From Pseudomonas juntendi (lineage in GTDB: Bacteria > Pseudomonadota > Gammaproteobacteria > Pseudomonadales > Pseudomonadaceae), in NCBI RefSeq assembly GCF_009932375.1, contig NZ_BLJG01000006.1, positions 1 to 55,202 of the forward strand: a stretch of DNA of 55,202 nt. Reading direction: 5' to 3'. The translations under genes were made by a program, and so were the position numbers. Under the pieces are notes generated by a model. That model was not told the origin of the DNA. It did not search any database and worked only from the letters and a program-made list of their open reading frames with translations. Positions 29,057 through 38,720 of this stretch are shown piece after piece. Positions within the stretch are counted from its first letter, which is position 1, and every line of letters starts with the position of its first letter.

Positions 29057-29926
29057 ATGAGTCCATCACCCCTGCCTTACTTTCTCGGTTGCCCGTCATG
29101 GAGTGAAAACGCCTGGCGCGACTACCTGTACCCCGCCGACGCCAGCAGCGGCCAGATGCTGGGCTTCTACAGCCAGGTGTTCAACGCGGTAGAGGGCAAC
29201 ACCACCTTCTACGCCCGGCCTGCCCCTGGCACCCTTGCCCGCTGGGCACAGGTAATGCCCGCACATTTCCGGTTCACCGCCAAGTTCCCCCGCGACATCA
29301 GCCACGCTGGTGACCTGCGCGACCAGCTGGAGCCTGCCTTCGATTTCACCCGGTTGATGGCACCGTTGGGCGGGCGTGTGTATCCCTACTGGTTGCAATT
29401 GCCGGCCCAGTTCGGCCCTGCGCGCCTGGGCGAGCTGTGCCATTTTCTGGATGAGCTGGCGGTGCCCGTGGCAGTTGAAGTGCGTAACCAGGCGTTTTTT
29501 GCCAAGGGTGAAGAGGAGCGCATGCTCAACCGGGTGCTGCACGAACGGGGCGTCGAGCGTATTTGCCTCGACCCGCGCGCGCTGTTCAGCTGCACTTCGC
29601 GTGACCCTTCCGTGCTGCATGCGCAGTCAAAAAAGCCCAAGGTGCCTCCGCGCCCGGCCGCCTTTACCCAGCACCCGCAGGTCCGCTTCATCGGCCACCC
29701 GGAACTGCAAGCCAACGACGTGTTTCTCACCCCGTGGGTAGACAAGGTGGCCAGCTGGATCGAAGAAGGCCGCAGCCCCTATATCTTCCTGCATACCTCG
29801 GACAACCGCCTGGCGGCGGCACTTGCCCGGCATTTTCACCAGCGCCTGATGCTGCGTTTGCCGGGCCTTGCCGCGCTGCCGGAATTGCCGCGCGCCCCCG
29901 AGGTCGAACAACTGGGGCTACTGTGA
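29057..29926 (+). CDS. DUF72 family protein (YecE-like)
   Basis: A 289-residue TIM-barrel-type DUF72 protein. Family signatures are the start GCPSWSENAWRDYLYP, FNAVEGNTTFYARP and FTAKFPRDISH. Its function is not established; structures in the family resemble endonuclease-IV/xylose isomerase barrels without proven activity. It sits 28 bases before the PEP-mutase-family gene, suggesting one transcript from about 28700 to 31471. Confidence 0.88.
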   Translation: MSPSPLPYFLGCPSWSENAWRDYLYPADASSGQMLGFYSQVFNAVEGNTTFYARPAPGTLARWAQVMPAHFRFTAKFPRDISHAGDLRDQLEPAFDFTRLMAPLGGRVYPYWLQLPAQFGPARLGELCHFLDELAVPVAVEVRNQAFFAKGEEERMLNRVLHERGVERICLDPRALFSCTSRDPSVLHAQSKKPKVPPRPAAFTQHPQVRFIGHPELQANDVFLTPWVDKVASWIEEGRSPYIFLHTSDNRLAAALARHFHQRLMLRLPGLAALPELPRAPEVEQLGLL

Positions 29927-29954
29927 CCCTTCCCTGACTGCCGGAGGTTCCACC

Positions 29955-30785
29955 ATGGATGTGCAAACCCTGCGAGCCGAAGCCTTCAAGGCCTTGCACC
30001 AGCGTGACGGTGCATTCGTCATCCCCAACCCGTGGGATGCCGGGTCGGCCAGGCTGTTGGCGAGCCTGGGCTTCGAAGCGCTGGCCACTACCAGCGCCGG
30101 CCTGGCCTTCAGCCTGGGCCGCCCGGATGCCGAAGGGGCCCTGAGCCTGGACGACACATTGGACAACGCCGGTGAAATCGTCGACGCTACCGCGTTGCCG
30201 GTGGCCGCCGATCTGGAAAACGGCTTCGGCGACCTGCCCGAGGACTGCGCGCAGACCATTCTGCGCGCCGCCGAGGTTGGCCTGGTGGGTGGGTCTATCG
30301 AAGACGCCAGCGGCCGCCATGATGCGCCCATCTATGATATCGGCCTGGCGGTGGAGCGTGTACGCGCCGCAGTGCAGGCTGCCCGGAGCCTGCCGTTCCC
30401 GTTCACCCTGTGCGCCCGTGCAGAAAACCTGCTGCACGGGCGCATGGACCTGGACGACACCATCCTGCGCCTTCAGGCCTACGCCGAAGCGGGGGCCGAT
30501 GTGCTGTATGCGCCTGGCCTGCGAACGGTGGAAGAAGTGCGCGCGGTGGTGCAGGCCGTGGCCCCGCGGCCGGTGAACGTGCTGATGGGCATGGCCGGCG
30601 TGGCGTTGAGCGTCAACCAGTTGCAGGACCTTGGCGTGCGCCGCATCAGCCTTGGCTCGTCGCTGGCCCGCGCGGCCCTGGGTGCGTTGCAGCGGGCCGC
30701 ACTGGAAGTCCATGACCAGGGCACCTTCGGCTACGCAGACCAGGCTTTGCCGTTCGCTCAGCTCAACGACCTGTTCCGCCGTTGA
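29955..30785 (+). CDS. Isocitrate lyase/PEP mutase superfamily protein
   Basis: A 276-residue (beta/alpha)8 enzyme of the PEP mutase/isocitrate lyase superfamily (AFVIPNPWDAGSARLL, VAADLENGFGD, GGSIEDASGR). The KKCGH catalytic motif of true isocitrate lyases is missing; the equivalent region reads LCARAENLLHGR, as in the uncharacterised clade often called oxaloacetate-decarboxylase or carboxyphosphonoenolpyruvate-mutase like. Expected chemistry is C-C or P-C bond cleavage of an alpha-oxo acid, Mg-dependent. ATG 29955 has CCGGAGG upstream. Its stop overlaps the next gene's ATG by one base. Confidence 0.85.
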   Translation: MDVQTLRAEAFKALHQRDGAFVIPNPWDAGSARLLASLGFEALATTSAGLAFSLGRPDAEGALSLDDTLDNAGEIVDATALPVAADLENGFGDLPEDCAQTILRAAEVGLVGGSIEDASGRHDAPIYDIGLAVERVRAAVQAARSLPFPFTLCARAENLLHGRMDLDDTILRLQAYAEAGADVLYAPGLRTVEEVRAVVQAVAPRPVNVLMGMAGVALSVNQLQDLGVRRISLGSSLARAALGALQRAALEVHDQGTFGYADQALPFAQLNDLFRR

Positions 30786-31471
30786 TGCGGGCCGTGACGC
30801 TGCTGGCCGGCCTGCTGTTTTTGGCCGTGCTTGCCTGGCAACAGGGCTGGCGCCTGCCCGCGCCGTGGAACCCCTGGGCGCCGTTGGATGTGCGCCAACC
30901 ACCCAATTGGCTGACCCCCTACAAGCTGGCGCGGCTGCGGGATGACCCCGCGCTGTGCCGCCAGGCACTGGCCACCAGCCAACTGCGCTACCGGGCACAG
31001 GCCGACAGCCCGGCCTCGGCCAACTGCCCGCTGGAAAATGTGTGGCGTATCGAAGCCGGCAAGGCGCGCCTGAGCAGCAGCTTTCTGGCCAGTTGCCCGC
31101 TGGCGGTGGCGTATGCACTGTTCGAACACCACGCCTTGCAGCCTGTCGCGCAGCGGGTGTTGGGCCAGCCGGTGACCCAGGTCGACCATTTGGGCAGCTT
31201 TGCCTGCCGCAACGTCTACCACCGCAAGCAGGGCCGCCTGAGCCAGCACGCGACGGCCAACGCCCTGGACATCAGCGGCTTTCGCCTGCAGGACGGTCAG
31301 CGCATCGTTCTGGCGCGTGACTGGCAGGCGGGTGGGGCCAAGGCGCAATTCCTGCGCGAGGTGCAGCAGGCTGCCTGCCAAAGCTTCAGCACTGTGTTGG
31401 GGCCCGACTACAACGCCGCGCACCACAATCACTTCCACCTGGACATGGGCCGCTGGCAGGTCTGCCGCTAA
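30785..31471 (+). CDS. Extensin-like (LAS-type) metallopeptidase family protein
   Basis: A 228-residue protein with an N-terminal hydrophobic helix (AVTLLAGLLFLAVLAW, signal anchor) and an extensin-like C-terminal domain. SQHATANALDISGF and HHNHFHLD supply the His, Asp and HxH ligands expected of LAS/M15-type zinc peptidases that cut peptidoglycan peptides, so a periplasmic wall hydrolase is a reasonable inference. Conserved Cys pairs (CRQAL, CPLEN, CPLAV, CRNVY) suggest disulfides. ATG 30785 gives a TGATG stop-start junction with the preceding gene; a TTG one codon earlier is less likely. Confidence 0.83.
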   Translation: MRAVTLLAGLLFLAVLAWQQGWRLPAPWNPWAPLDVRQPPNWLTPYKLARLRDDPALCRQALATSQLRYRAQADSPASANCPLENVWRIEAGKARLSSSFLASCPLAVAYALFEHHALQPVAQRVLGQPVTQVDHLGSFACRNVYHRKQGRLSQHATANALDISGFRLQDGQRIVLARDWQAGGAKAQFLREVQQAACQSFSTVLGPDYNAAHHNHFHLDMGRWQVCR

Positions 31472-31473
31472 GG

Positions 31474-32094
31474 TCAGGCGTAGGCGCGCACGTTGTTCAG
31501 CACCACCGGGCGCGTCCAGTGGAGGTCGAATGCCAGGTCGGTCTGCTGCTTGCTCAGCGTGGCATCGTCGAACGGTTCGGCGGCGGGTGGCAACAAGTCG
31601 CTTTCCAGTTCGGCGATGGGCAGGAACAGCGGGCGTGGGCTAGGGCCCGGTCCGGGCTCGGGCAGCGGCTGACCCTGGCTCATCACCACCGGGCGCAGCC
31701 AGCTGTTGTTGATGTCGAGCTGGCGCTGCTGTTCGATCAGTTCCATGGCGCTGAAAGGCTCGGGGGCCGGCGGCAAGAGGCTGGCTTCCAGCTCGGCCTT
31801 GGGTAGAAACAGCGGCTCGGGTGGGACTACGCGGGTATCCTGCACCGGGCAGGCGCGCTGCGCGTCGATCATGGCCAGCGCGCGGGCGCCGCCGATCGGT
31901 TCGCCGCTGTCCTGGTCGTACTGCACGAACGACTGGCTGATGCTGTCTACTGGCTCTTCCTGGCGCGCGGCCATGGCCCGGGCGAAAAAATCCTGCCACA
32001 GGTGGCTGACGCCCCCGAGTGCCTGGGTGTTGTGCTGACTGTAGTTGCCGACAGGCGACAAATAGGTCAAGCCGATGGGAAGAGTATCTGACAT
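31474..32094 (-). CDS. Unknown protein with duplicated 47-residue motif
   Basis: A 206-residue protein with no signal peptide or membrane helix. The N-terminal 90 residues (GLTYLSPVGNYSQHNTQALG) are unassigned. Residues 92-138 and 153-199 are two copies of a 47-residue unit beginning PxPLFLPxAELExxLLPPA and ending WxRPVV, joined by a Pro-rich linker (PLPEPGPGPSPRP). The ATG at 32094 (MSDTLPIG) is preferred to 32181. It converges with the extensin-like gene (3 bases apart) and is divergent from rsmJ. I do not recognise the family. Confidence 0.72.
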   Translation of the reverse strand: MSDTLPIGLTYLSPVGNYSQHNTQALGGVSHLWQDFFARAMAARQEEPVDSISQSFVQYDQDSGEPIGGARALAMIDAQRACPVQDTRVVPPEPLFLPKAELEASLLPPAPEPFSAMELIEQQRQLDINNSWLRPVVMSQGQPLPEPGPGPSPRPLFLPIAELESDLLPPAAEPFDDATLSKQQTDLAFDLHWTRPVVLNNVRAYA

Positions 32095-32188
32095 GGCAGT
32101 CGCGCGCGTTGTGCTCTGGCAGAATAGCGGGATATTGCCTGTATCGGCCGTGGCGGCCGATACCTTAACGGCTGGGTTCAATTTCTAG

Positions 32189-32974
<786 letters not shown>

Positions 32975-33003
32975 CCTTTATCTGACCGGCTATTGCGGCC
33001 GAT

Positions 33004-33087
33004 GTGGGAGCGGGCGAGCCCGCGAAGCAGGCACCGCAGTGGTTGGCACGGGCTGCGCCCGTGTTCGCGGGCCTGCCCGCTCCCACA
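33004..33087. repeat. REP-type inverted repeat
   Basis: Arms at 33004-33027 and 33064-33087 (TGTGGGAGCGGGC...TTCGCGGG type, one mismatch) in the convergent gap between rsmJ and the TetR gene; same class as 24064-24148. Confidence 0.8.
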
Positions 33088-33148
33088 GGCATTGAGCGAG
33101 ATTCAGCATTCGAGACAACAGGGTTGCCGCCAAATGCCCGCGTCTGCT

Positions 33149-33790
33149 TCACGGCTGAAACGCCCGCAAGAACACCCCAACCACCTCGCGCACATGCGCT
33201 TCTGCCTCATCACCTTCCAGCGGCCCCGCACAGCCGAGCAATAGCCGGTAATCCGGGGCCCCCTTGACCAGGCAGAAGAAGTGCTCCGCTGCCCGCAGCG
33301 GGTTGTCGATACGCAGCAGCCCACGCTCATCCGCCTCGCGCAGCAGCGCTTCCATCCCGGCCAGCACACGCTTGGGCCCGGCCTCGTAGAAGTACTCGCC
33401 AAAGCTTGCATCCAGGCTGCCCTGGGCCATGATCAGGCGGCTGAGCTTGACCGCTTCGTCACTGCTGATCAGCGCCTGGAAACCACGGGCGATGTTCAGC
33501 AGCACGTCTTCGACCTGCGCACCCGCGGGGTACTCGAACAACAGGTCCGGCAGCTGAGTCTGGCAGGTGGCCATGACCGCTGCACAGAACAGCGTCTGCT
33601 TGTCGGTGAAGTGGCTGTACACGGTGAGCTTAGAAACACCTGCCGCCGCAGCGACCGCATCCATGCTGGTGTTGGCGTAGCCAAGGCTTAAGAACAGCGA
33701 CTTGGCAGCTTCGAGAATCGCCTCGCGCTTGGCCAGGTCCTTGGGCCGGCCTGGGCCGATGGGTGCGTCGTTGGGCATTGTGGTCTGCAT
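33149..33790 (-). CDS. TetR-family regulator of the adjacent RND efflux genes
   Basis: A 213-residue repressor. The N-terminal HTH spans about 20-65 (AILEAAKSLFLSLGYANTSM, VAAAAGVSKLTVYSHFTDK) and is followed by a C-terminal ligand/dimer domain typical of AcrR-like regulators. It is divergent from the RND operon with 164 bases between starts, the standard layout for local repression of efflux genes. ATG 33790 is used; 33802 would add four residues. Confidence 0.88.
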   Translation of the reverse strand: MQTTMPNDAPIGPGRPKDLAKREAILEAAKSLFLSLGYANTSMDAVAAAAGVSKLTVYSHFTDKQTLFCAAVMATCQTQLPDLLFEYPAGAQVEDVLLNIARGFQALISSDEAVKLSRLIMAQGSLDASFGEYFYEAGPKRVLAGMEALLREADERGLLRIDNPLRAAEHFFCLVKGAPDYRLLLGCAGPLEGDEAEAHVREVVGVFLRAFQP

Positions 33791-33915
33791 GTGGTTGATC
33801 AAGCTCCCATATTACCGGCTGGAGCGGTTTCCAGCAGTGATCGTAGCCATCGTCAGGCGATTTCTTATCGACGCTGGCTTCTCGGCAGCAGTTCCCTGAC
33901 TTAATATACCCGCCA

Positions 33916-33934
33916 GTACAAATATTCGAAGTAC
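33916..33934. promoter_or_regulatory. Possible operator between TetR and RND genes
   Basis: GTAC-N11-GTAC with an AT-rich centre (AAATATTCGAA) about 20 bases before the RND adaptor start. Short arms, so only a candidate regulator site. Confidence 0.25.
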
Positions 33935-33954
33935 CCTCTGCGAAAGGATTCATC

Positions 33955-35055
33955 ATGTTGCGCCAGGCCTTGTCCATCGCGTTGCCCGCCGCCGTCGCCG
34001 TGCTTCTGGCGGCGTGCGAACAGGAAGCCGCCGCCCCCGCCGCCCCGCGCCCGGCGTTGGTGGTGCAGCCGCAGCCAGCCGAAGCGGGGGCCGCCAGTTA
34101 CCCCGGTGAGGTGCGTGCGCGCTTCGAGCCGGAACTGGCGTTCCGTATTGCCGGCAAGGTCAGCAAGCGGCTGGTCGAAGAAGGGCAGCGGGTCAAGGCC
34201 GAGCAACCGCTGGCCGAGCTGGACCCGCAGGACGTACGCCTGCAACTGGAAGCTAACCGCGCACAACTGGCCGCCGCCGAAGCCAACCTGGCACTGGTGC
34301 GCACCGAGCGTGATCGCTACCAGAAGCTGCTGGACCGGCAGATGGTCAGCCATTCTCAATATGACAATGCCGAAAACCTCTACCGTGCCGGCCTGGCCCG
34401 CCTGAAGCAGGCCAAGGCGCAGTTCGACGTGGCCGGGAACCAGGCAGCCTATGCCGTATTGCGTGCGCCCCAGGCCGGGGTGATTGCCAAGCGCCAGGTG
34501 GAAGTGGGCCAGGTGGTGGCCCCTGGGCAAACCGCCTTCACCCTCGCCGCCGATGGTGAGCGCGAGGTGGCCATCGCCCTGCCAGAGCAGCAGTTCGCCC
34601 GGGTCGCCATCGGCCAACCGGTGAGTGTGGAGCTGTGGTCGCACCCGCAGGCGCGCTTCCAGGGGCGCATCCGCGAGCTGTCACCCGCGGCCGATCCGCG
34701 CTCGCGCACCTTCGCCGCCCGCATCGCCTTCACCACGTCGGCTGCCCCGGCCGAACTGGGCCAGAGCGCCCGGGTATTCATTGCTACCGAAGGCCTGATC
34801 CCATTGTCTGTACCGCTGTCGGCGGTCACCGCCGAGGACGGCCAGGCCTATGTCTGGCGGGTGAACAAGGACAGCCGCCTGGAGCGGGCCGTGGTGCGCC
34901 TGGGTGCGTACGGCAACGATAGCGTGCCCGTGCTCGAAGGGCTGGCCGCCGATGACTGGGTGGTGGCCGCCGGTGGTCATGTATTGCGTGAGGGGCAGCG
35001 GGTACGCCCCGTCGACCGCAGCAACCGCGTAGTGAACCTGACGGCCAAGGAGTAA
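33955..35055 (+). CDS. RND efflux periplasmic adaptor (membrane fusion lipoprotein)
   Basis: A 366-residue HlyD/AcrA-type adaptor with lipoprotein signal peptide (AVAVLLAACEQ). It shows the N-terminal barrel strand (YPGEVRARFEPELAFRIAGKV), lipoyl half-motifs, an alpha-hairpin coiled coil (about 95-150) and C-terminal beta-barrel and membrane-proximal domains. AAAGGA lies 6 bases before the ATG. It is followed after 6 bases by the pump gene. No outer-membrane channel gene is nearby, so TolC/OprM-type protein from elsewhere is needed. Confidence 0.92.
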   Translation: MLRQALSIALPAAVAVLLAACEQEAAAPAAPRPALVVQPQPAEAGAASYPGEVRARFEPELAFRIAGKVSKRLVEEGQRVKAEQPLAELDPQDVRLQLEANRAQLAAAEANLALVRTERDRYQKLLDRQMVSHSQYDNAENLYRAGLARLKQAKAQFDVAGNQAAYAVLRAPQAGVIAKRQVEVGQVVAPGQTAFTLAADGEREVAIALPEQQFARVAIGQPVSVELWSHPQARFQGRIRELSPAADPRSRTFAARIAFTTSAAPAELGQSARVFIATEGLIPLSVPLSAVTAEDGQAYVWRVNKDSRLERAVVRLGAYGNDSVPVLEGLAADDWVVAAGGHVLREGQRVRPVDRSNRVVNLTAKE

Positions 35056-35061
35056 GTCCCG

Positions 35062-38000
35062 ATGGGTTTCAACCTTTCTGCCTGGGCGCTGCGCAACCGC
35101 CAGATCGTCCTGTTCCTGATGATCCTGCTGGGGGCCATTGGCGCCATGTCCTACACCAAGCTGGGCCAGAGCGAAGACCCGCCGTTCACCTTCAAGGCCA
35201 TGGTCATTCGTACCCTGTGGCCCGGTGCCACGGCCGAGGAAGTGTCGCGCCAGGTAACCGAGCGCATCGAGAAAAAGCTGATGGAAACCGGTGAGTACGA
35301 GCGGATTGTCTCGTTTTCCCGGCCTGGCGAATCGCAGGTCACGTTCATGGCCCGCGACTCGCTGCACTCCAAGGACATTCCCGAGCTGTGGTATCAGATC
35401 CGCAAGAAGGTCGCGGACATTCGCCATACCTTGCCGCCAGAAATCCAGGGCCCCTTCTTCAACGACGAATTCGGCACTACCTTCGGCAATATCTATGCAC
35501 TGACCGGCAAGGGCTTCGATTACGCCGTGCTCAAGGACTATGCCGACCGGATCCAGATCCAGCTGCAGCGGGTCAAGGACGTGGGCAAGGTCGAGCTGAT
35601 CGGCTTGCAGGACGAGAAAGTCTGGATCGAACTGTCCAACCTCAAGCTGGCTACCCTGGGGGTGCCGCTGCAAGCGGTGCAGAACGCCCTGCGCGAACAG
35701 AATGCAGTCAGCACCGCCGGCTTCTTCGAAACCCCCAGCGAGCGCCTGCAACTGCGGGTAAGCGGTCGCTTCGACAGCGTCGAGCAGATTCGCCAGTTCC
35801 CGATTCGGGTGGGCGACCGCACCTTCCGCATTGGCGATGTCGCCGAAGTGTACCGTGGCTTCAATGACCCACCCGCACCGCGCATGCGCTTCATGGGCGA
35901 AGAGGCCATTGGCCTGGCGGTGTCGATGAAGGATGGCGGCGACATCCTGGTGCTGGGCAAGGCGCTGGAAAGCGAGTTCGAACGCCTGGCGCACAACCTG
36001 CCGGCCGGCATGGAGTTGCGCAAGGTCTCGGACCAGCCCGCGGCGGTCAAGGCGGGTGTCGGCGAGTTCGTGCAGGTGCTGGCCGAGGCGCTGGTCATCG
36101 TGCTGCTGGTCAGCTTCTTCTCCCTGGGCCTGCGGACCGGCCTGGTGGTGGCGCTGGCCATCCCCCTGGTCCTGGCCATGACCTTCGCAGCCATGCATTA
36201 CTTTGGCATCGGCCTGCACAAGATTTCGCTGGGGGCGCTGGTACTGGCCCTGGGCTTGCTGGTAGACGATGCGATCATTGCCGTGGAAATGATGGCGATC
36301 AAGATGGAGCAGGGCTACGACCGCCTCAAGGCGGCCAGTTACGCCTGGAGAAGCACGGCCTTCCCGATGCTCACCGGCACCCTGATCACCGCAGCGGGCT
36401 TCTTGCCCATCGCTACGGCGGCCTCCAGCACCGGCGAATACACCCGCTCGATCTTCCAGGTGGTGACCATTGCCTTGCTGGCATCGTGGCTGGTCGCCGT
36501 GGTGTTCGTGCCTTACCTGGGCGAGCGCCTGCTGCCCGACCTGGCCCGGCTGCACGCCGCCCGTCATGGCCAGGCGCCAGACCCTTATGCCACGCCGTTC
36601 TACCAGCGTGTGCGGCGGGTTGTGGCGTGGTGTGTACGGCGGCGCAAGACGGTGATCCTGCTGACCATCGCGGCCTTCATCGGCAGCATCCTGCTGTTCC
36701 GCTTCGTGCCCCAGCAGTTCTTCCCGGCGTCCGGGCGCCCGGAACTGATGGTCGACCTGAAGCTGGCCGAAGGTGCATCGCTGGCCAATACCGCCGAGCG
36801 CGTCAAGCAATTGGAGGCGCTGCTCGCGCAGCAGGATGGCATCGACAACTATGTGGCCTACGTGGGCACCGGTTCGCCGCGCTTCTACCTGCCACTGGAC
36901 CAGCAACTGCCGGCCGCCAGCTTCGCCCAGTTCGTGGTGCTGGCCAAGTCGATGGACGACCGCGAGCGCCTGCGCAGCTGGCTGATCGCCACGGTGGACC
37001 AGCAGTTCCCCGAGTTGCGCGCCCGGGTCACCCGCCTGGAAAACGGCCCGCCCGTGGGTTACCCGGTGCAGTTCCGGGTCACGGGCGAGCACATCGAGAA
37101 GGCCCGTGCGCTGGCCCGTGAGGTGGCCGCCAAGGTGCGCGAGAACCCGCATGTGGTAAATGTGCACCTGGACTGGGAAGAACCGAGCAAGGCGGTGTTT
37201 CTGAGCATCGACCAGGACCGTGCCCGTGCGTTGGGCGTGAGCACCGCGCACCTGGCGAGTTTCCTGCAAAGTTCGCTGACCGGCACCACCGCCAGCCAGT
37301 ACCGCGAAGACAACGAGCTGATCGAGATACTGCTGCGCGGTACGCTGCAGGAGCGCAGCGAGCTGGGCAACCTGGGCAGCCTGGCGTTGCCGACCGACAA
37401 CGGCCAGAGCGTGGCGCTGTCGCAGGTCGCGACCCTCGAGTATGGCTTCGAGGAGGGCATCATCTGGCACCGTAACCGCCTGCCGACGGTGACCGTGCGG
37501 GCAGACATCTACGACAAGGCGCAACCTGCGACACTGGTGAAGCAGATTCTGCCTTCTTTGCAGGGCATTCGCGCCAAGCTGCCCGACGGTTACCTGTTGG
37601 AAGTGGGCGGCACGGTGGAAGATGCCGAGCGCGGGCAGAAATCGGTGAACGCCGGCATGCCGCTGTTCATCGTGGTGGTGTTGAGCTTGCTGATGATCCA
37701 GCTGCGCAGCTTCTCGCGCACGCTGATGGTGTTCCTGACCGCGCCACTGGGGTTGATCGGCGTGACCCTGTTCCTGCTGGTGTTCCGCCAGCCGTTCGGC
37801 TTTGTCGCCATGCTCGGCACCATTGCCCTGGCGGGGATGATCATGCGCAATTCGGTGATTCTGGTTGACCAGATCGAGCAGGACATTGCGGCAGGGATGG
37901 ACCGCTGGCAAGCGATCATCGAGGCCACGGTGCGGCGCTTCCGGCCGATCGTGCTGACCGCGCTGGCCGCGGTGCTGGCCATGATCCCGCTGTCGCGTAG

Positions 38001-38118
38001 CGTGTTCTACGGGCCGATGGCGGTCGCGATCATGGGTGGCCTGATCGTGGCCACGGTGCTGACGTTGTTGTTCCTGCCGGCGTTGTACGCGGCCTGGTTC
38101 AGGGTAAAGCAGCGTTGA
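35062..38118 (+). CDS. RND efflux pump inner-membrane protein
   Basis: A 1018-residue proton-driven exporter of the AcrB/HAE class. Two repeats of six transmembrane helices each are preceded by one helix (IVLFLMILLGAIGAM, and ILLTIAAFIGSILLF in the second half) with large periplasmic loops. The TM4 proton-relay pair is GLLVDDAIIAVE. The substrate cannot be read from sequence; the two-gene layout with a divergent TetR resembles solvent or biocide pumps. Confidence 0.93.
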   Translation: MGFNLSAWALRNRQIVLFLMILLGAIGAMSYTKLGQSEDPPFTFKAMVIRTLWPGATAEEVSRQVTERIEKKLMETGEYERIVSFSRPGESQVTFMARDSLHSKDIPELWYQIRKKVADIRHTLPPEIQGPFFNDEFGTTFGNIYALTGKGFDYAVLKDYADRIQIQLQRVKDVGKVELIGLQDEKVWIELSNLKLATLGVPLQAVQNALREQNAVSTAGFFETPSERLQLRVSGRFDSVEQIRQFPIRVGDRTFRIGDVAEVYRGFNDPPAPRMRFMGEEAIGLAVSMKDGGDILVLGKALESEFERLAHNLPAGMELRKVSDQPAAVKAGVGEFVQVLAEALVIVLLVSFFSLGLRTGLVVALAIPLVLAMTFAAMHYFGIGLHKISLGALVLALGLLVDDAIIAVEMMAIKMEQGYDRLKAASYAWRSTAFPMLTGTLITAAGFLPIATAASSTGEYTRSIFQVVTIALLASWLVAVVFVPYLGERLLPDLARLHAARHGQAPDPYATPFYQRVRRVVAWCVRRRKTVILLTIAAFIGSILLFRFVPQQFFPASGRPELMVDLKLAEGASLANTAERVKQLEALLAQQDGIDNYVAYVGTGSPRFYLPLDQQLPAASFAQFVVLAKSMDDRERLRSWLIATVDQQFPELRARVTRLENGPPVGYPVQFRVTGEHIEKARALAREVAAKVRENPHVVNVHLDWEEPSKAVFLSIDQDRARALGVSTAHLASFLQSSLTGTTASQYREDNELIEILLRGTLQERSELGNLGSLALPTDNGQSVALSQVATLEYGFEEGIIWHRNRLPTVTVRADIYDKAQPATLVKQILPSLQGIRAKLPDGYLLEVGGTVEDAERGQKSVNAGMPLFIVVVLSLLMIQLRSFSRTLMVFLTAPLGLIGVTLFLLVFRQPFGFVAMLGTIALAGMIMRNSVILVDQIEQDIAAGMDRWQAIIEATVRRFRPIVLTALAAVLAMIPLSRSVFYGPMAVAIMGGLIVATVLTLLFLPALYAAWFRVKQR

Positions 38119-38175
38119 AGACCCAGGCGCGAGCGTGCAGGCAGCTTGCGCCCTGGGTGTTGAAGGCGCCGGCCC

Positions 38176-38577
38176 TTACCAGCTCAGGCAGCTGTTGGTG
38201 CGGCCTTTGCACGGGCCGTGGCCGCTGACGGCGGCAGGTGCTATGCGGGCCTGGTCCTGAGCGACGAAAGTCTCTTTCCAGGCCAGGCGCTTGCCGTGCG
38301 GGTTACCGTTGGTGGCCTGGTAGCGCAGGCTTACCTGGTAAGCATGGCCTTCCTTGAGCGTTGCCCCATCGATCATGAAGCTGAAGGTCTGGGGCAGCGC
38401 CAGTTCGCCTTGCTGCTCGATGGTCAGCACGGGCTGCAGGACGGAACTGCCTTTGGCAGCGCCGAAGCCCTCCAGTTTTTCACTCAGGACCAATACGTAA
38501 CTCGCCGAAGCGTCCGGTGTTATCCGGTCTTGGCTTTCGCAGTCGATGAATATCTGGAAATGTGGGGTGGAGGGCAT
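38176..38577 (-). CDS. YbaY/YscW-like protein, divergent paralogue
   Basis: A 133-residue protein without signal peptide (MPSTPHFQIFIDCES). The pattern SYVLVLSEKL...ELALPQTFSFMIDGATLKEGHAYQVSLRY follows the YbaY/YscW beta-sandwich layout seen in the genes at 39441 and 39906, but with low identity, so family membership is an inference. The C-terminal tail holds two Cys (HGPCKGRTNSCLSW). ATG 38577 is preferred over 38658. It ends a minus-strand series starting with plsB. Confidence 0.7.
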   Translation of the reverse strand: MPSTPHFQIFIDCESQDRITPDASASYVLVLSEKLEGFGAAKGSSVLQPVLTIEQQGELALPQTFSFMIDGATLKEGHAYQVSLRYQATNGNPHGKRLAWKETFVAQDQARIAPAAVSGHGPCKGRTNSCLSW

Positions 38578-38720
38578 AGCGGAAACTCCTCGTCGAAAAG
38601 AGCCGCCATCCTGCACCCTGCTGTTGGCCGAGGGAGCGGGGAAAGGCGGTACAGGCAAAACGACGCAGAGGCAGCGGCCGCGCGGGTTCAGGCAGACCGC
38701 TGCTGTGGCACCACGCGTTA

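Noticed and set aside
34681..37911. Minus-strand open frame of 1076 codons opposite the RND genes
   Set aside because: It is antisense to two well-recognised efflux genes, is rich in His, Gln, Arg and Gly as expected of GC-rich antisense frames, and resembles no protein family.
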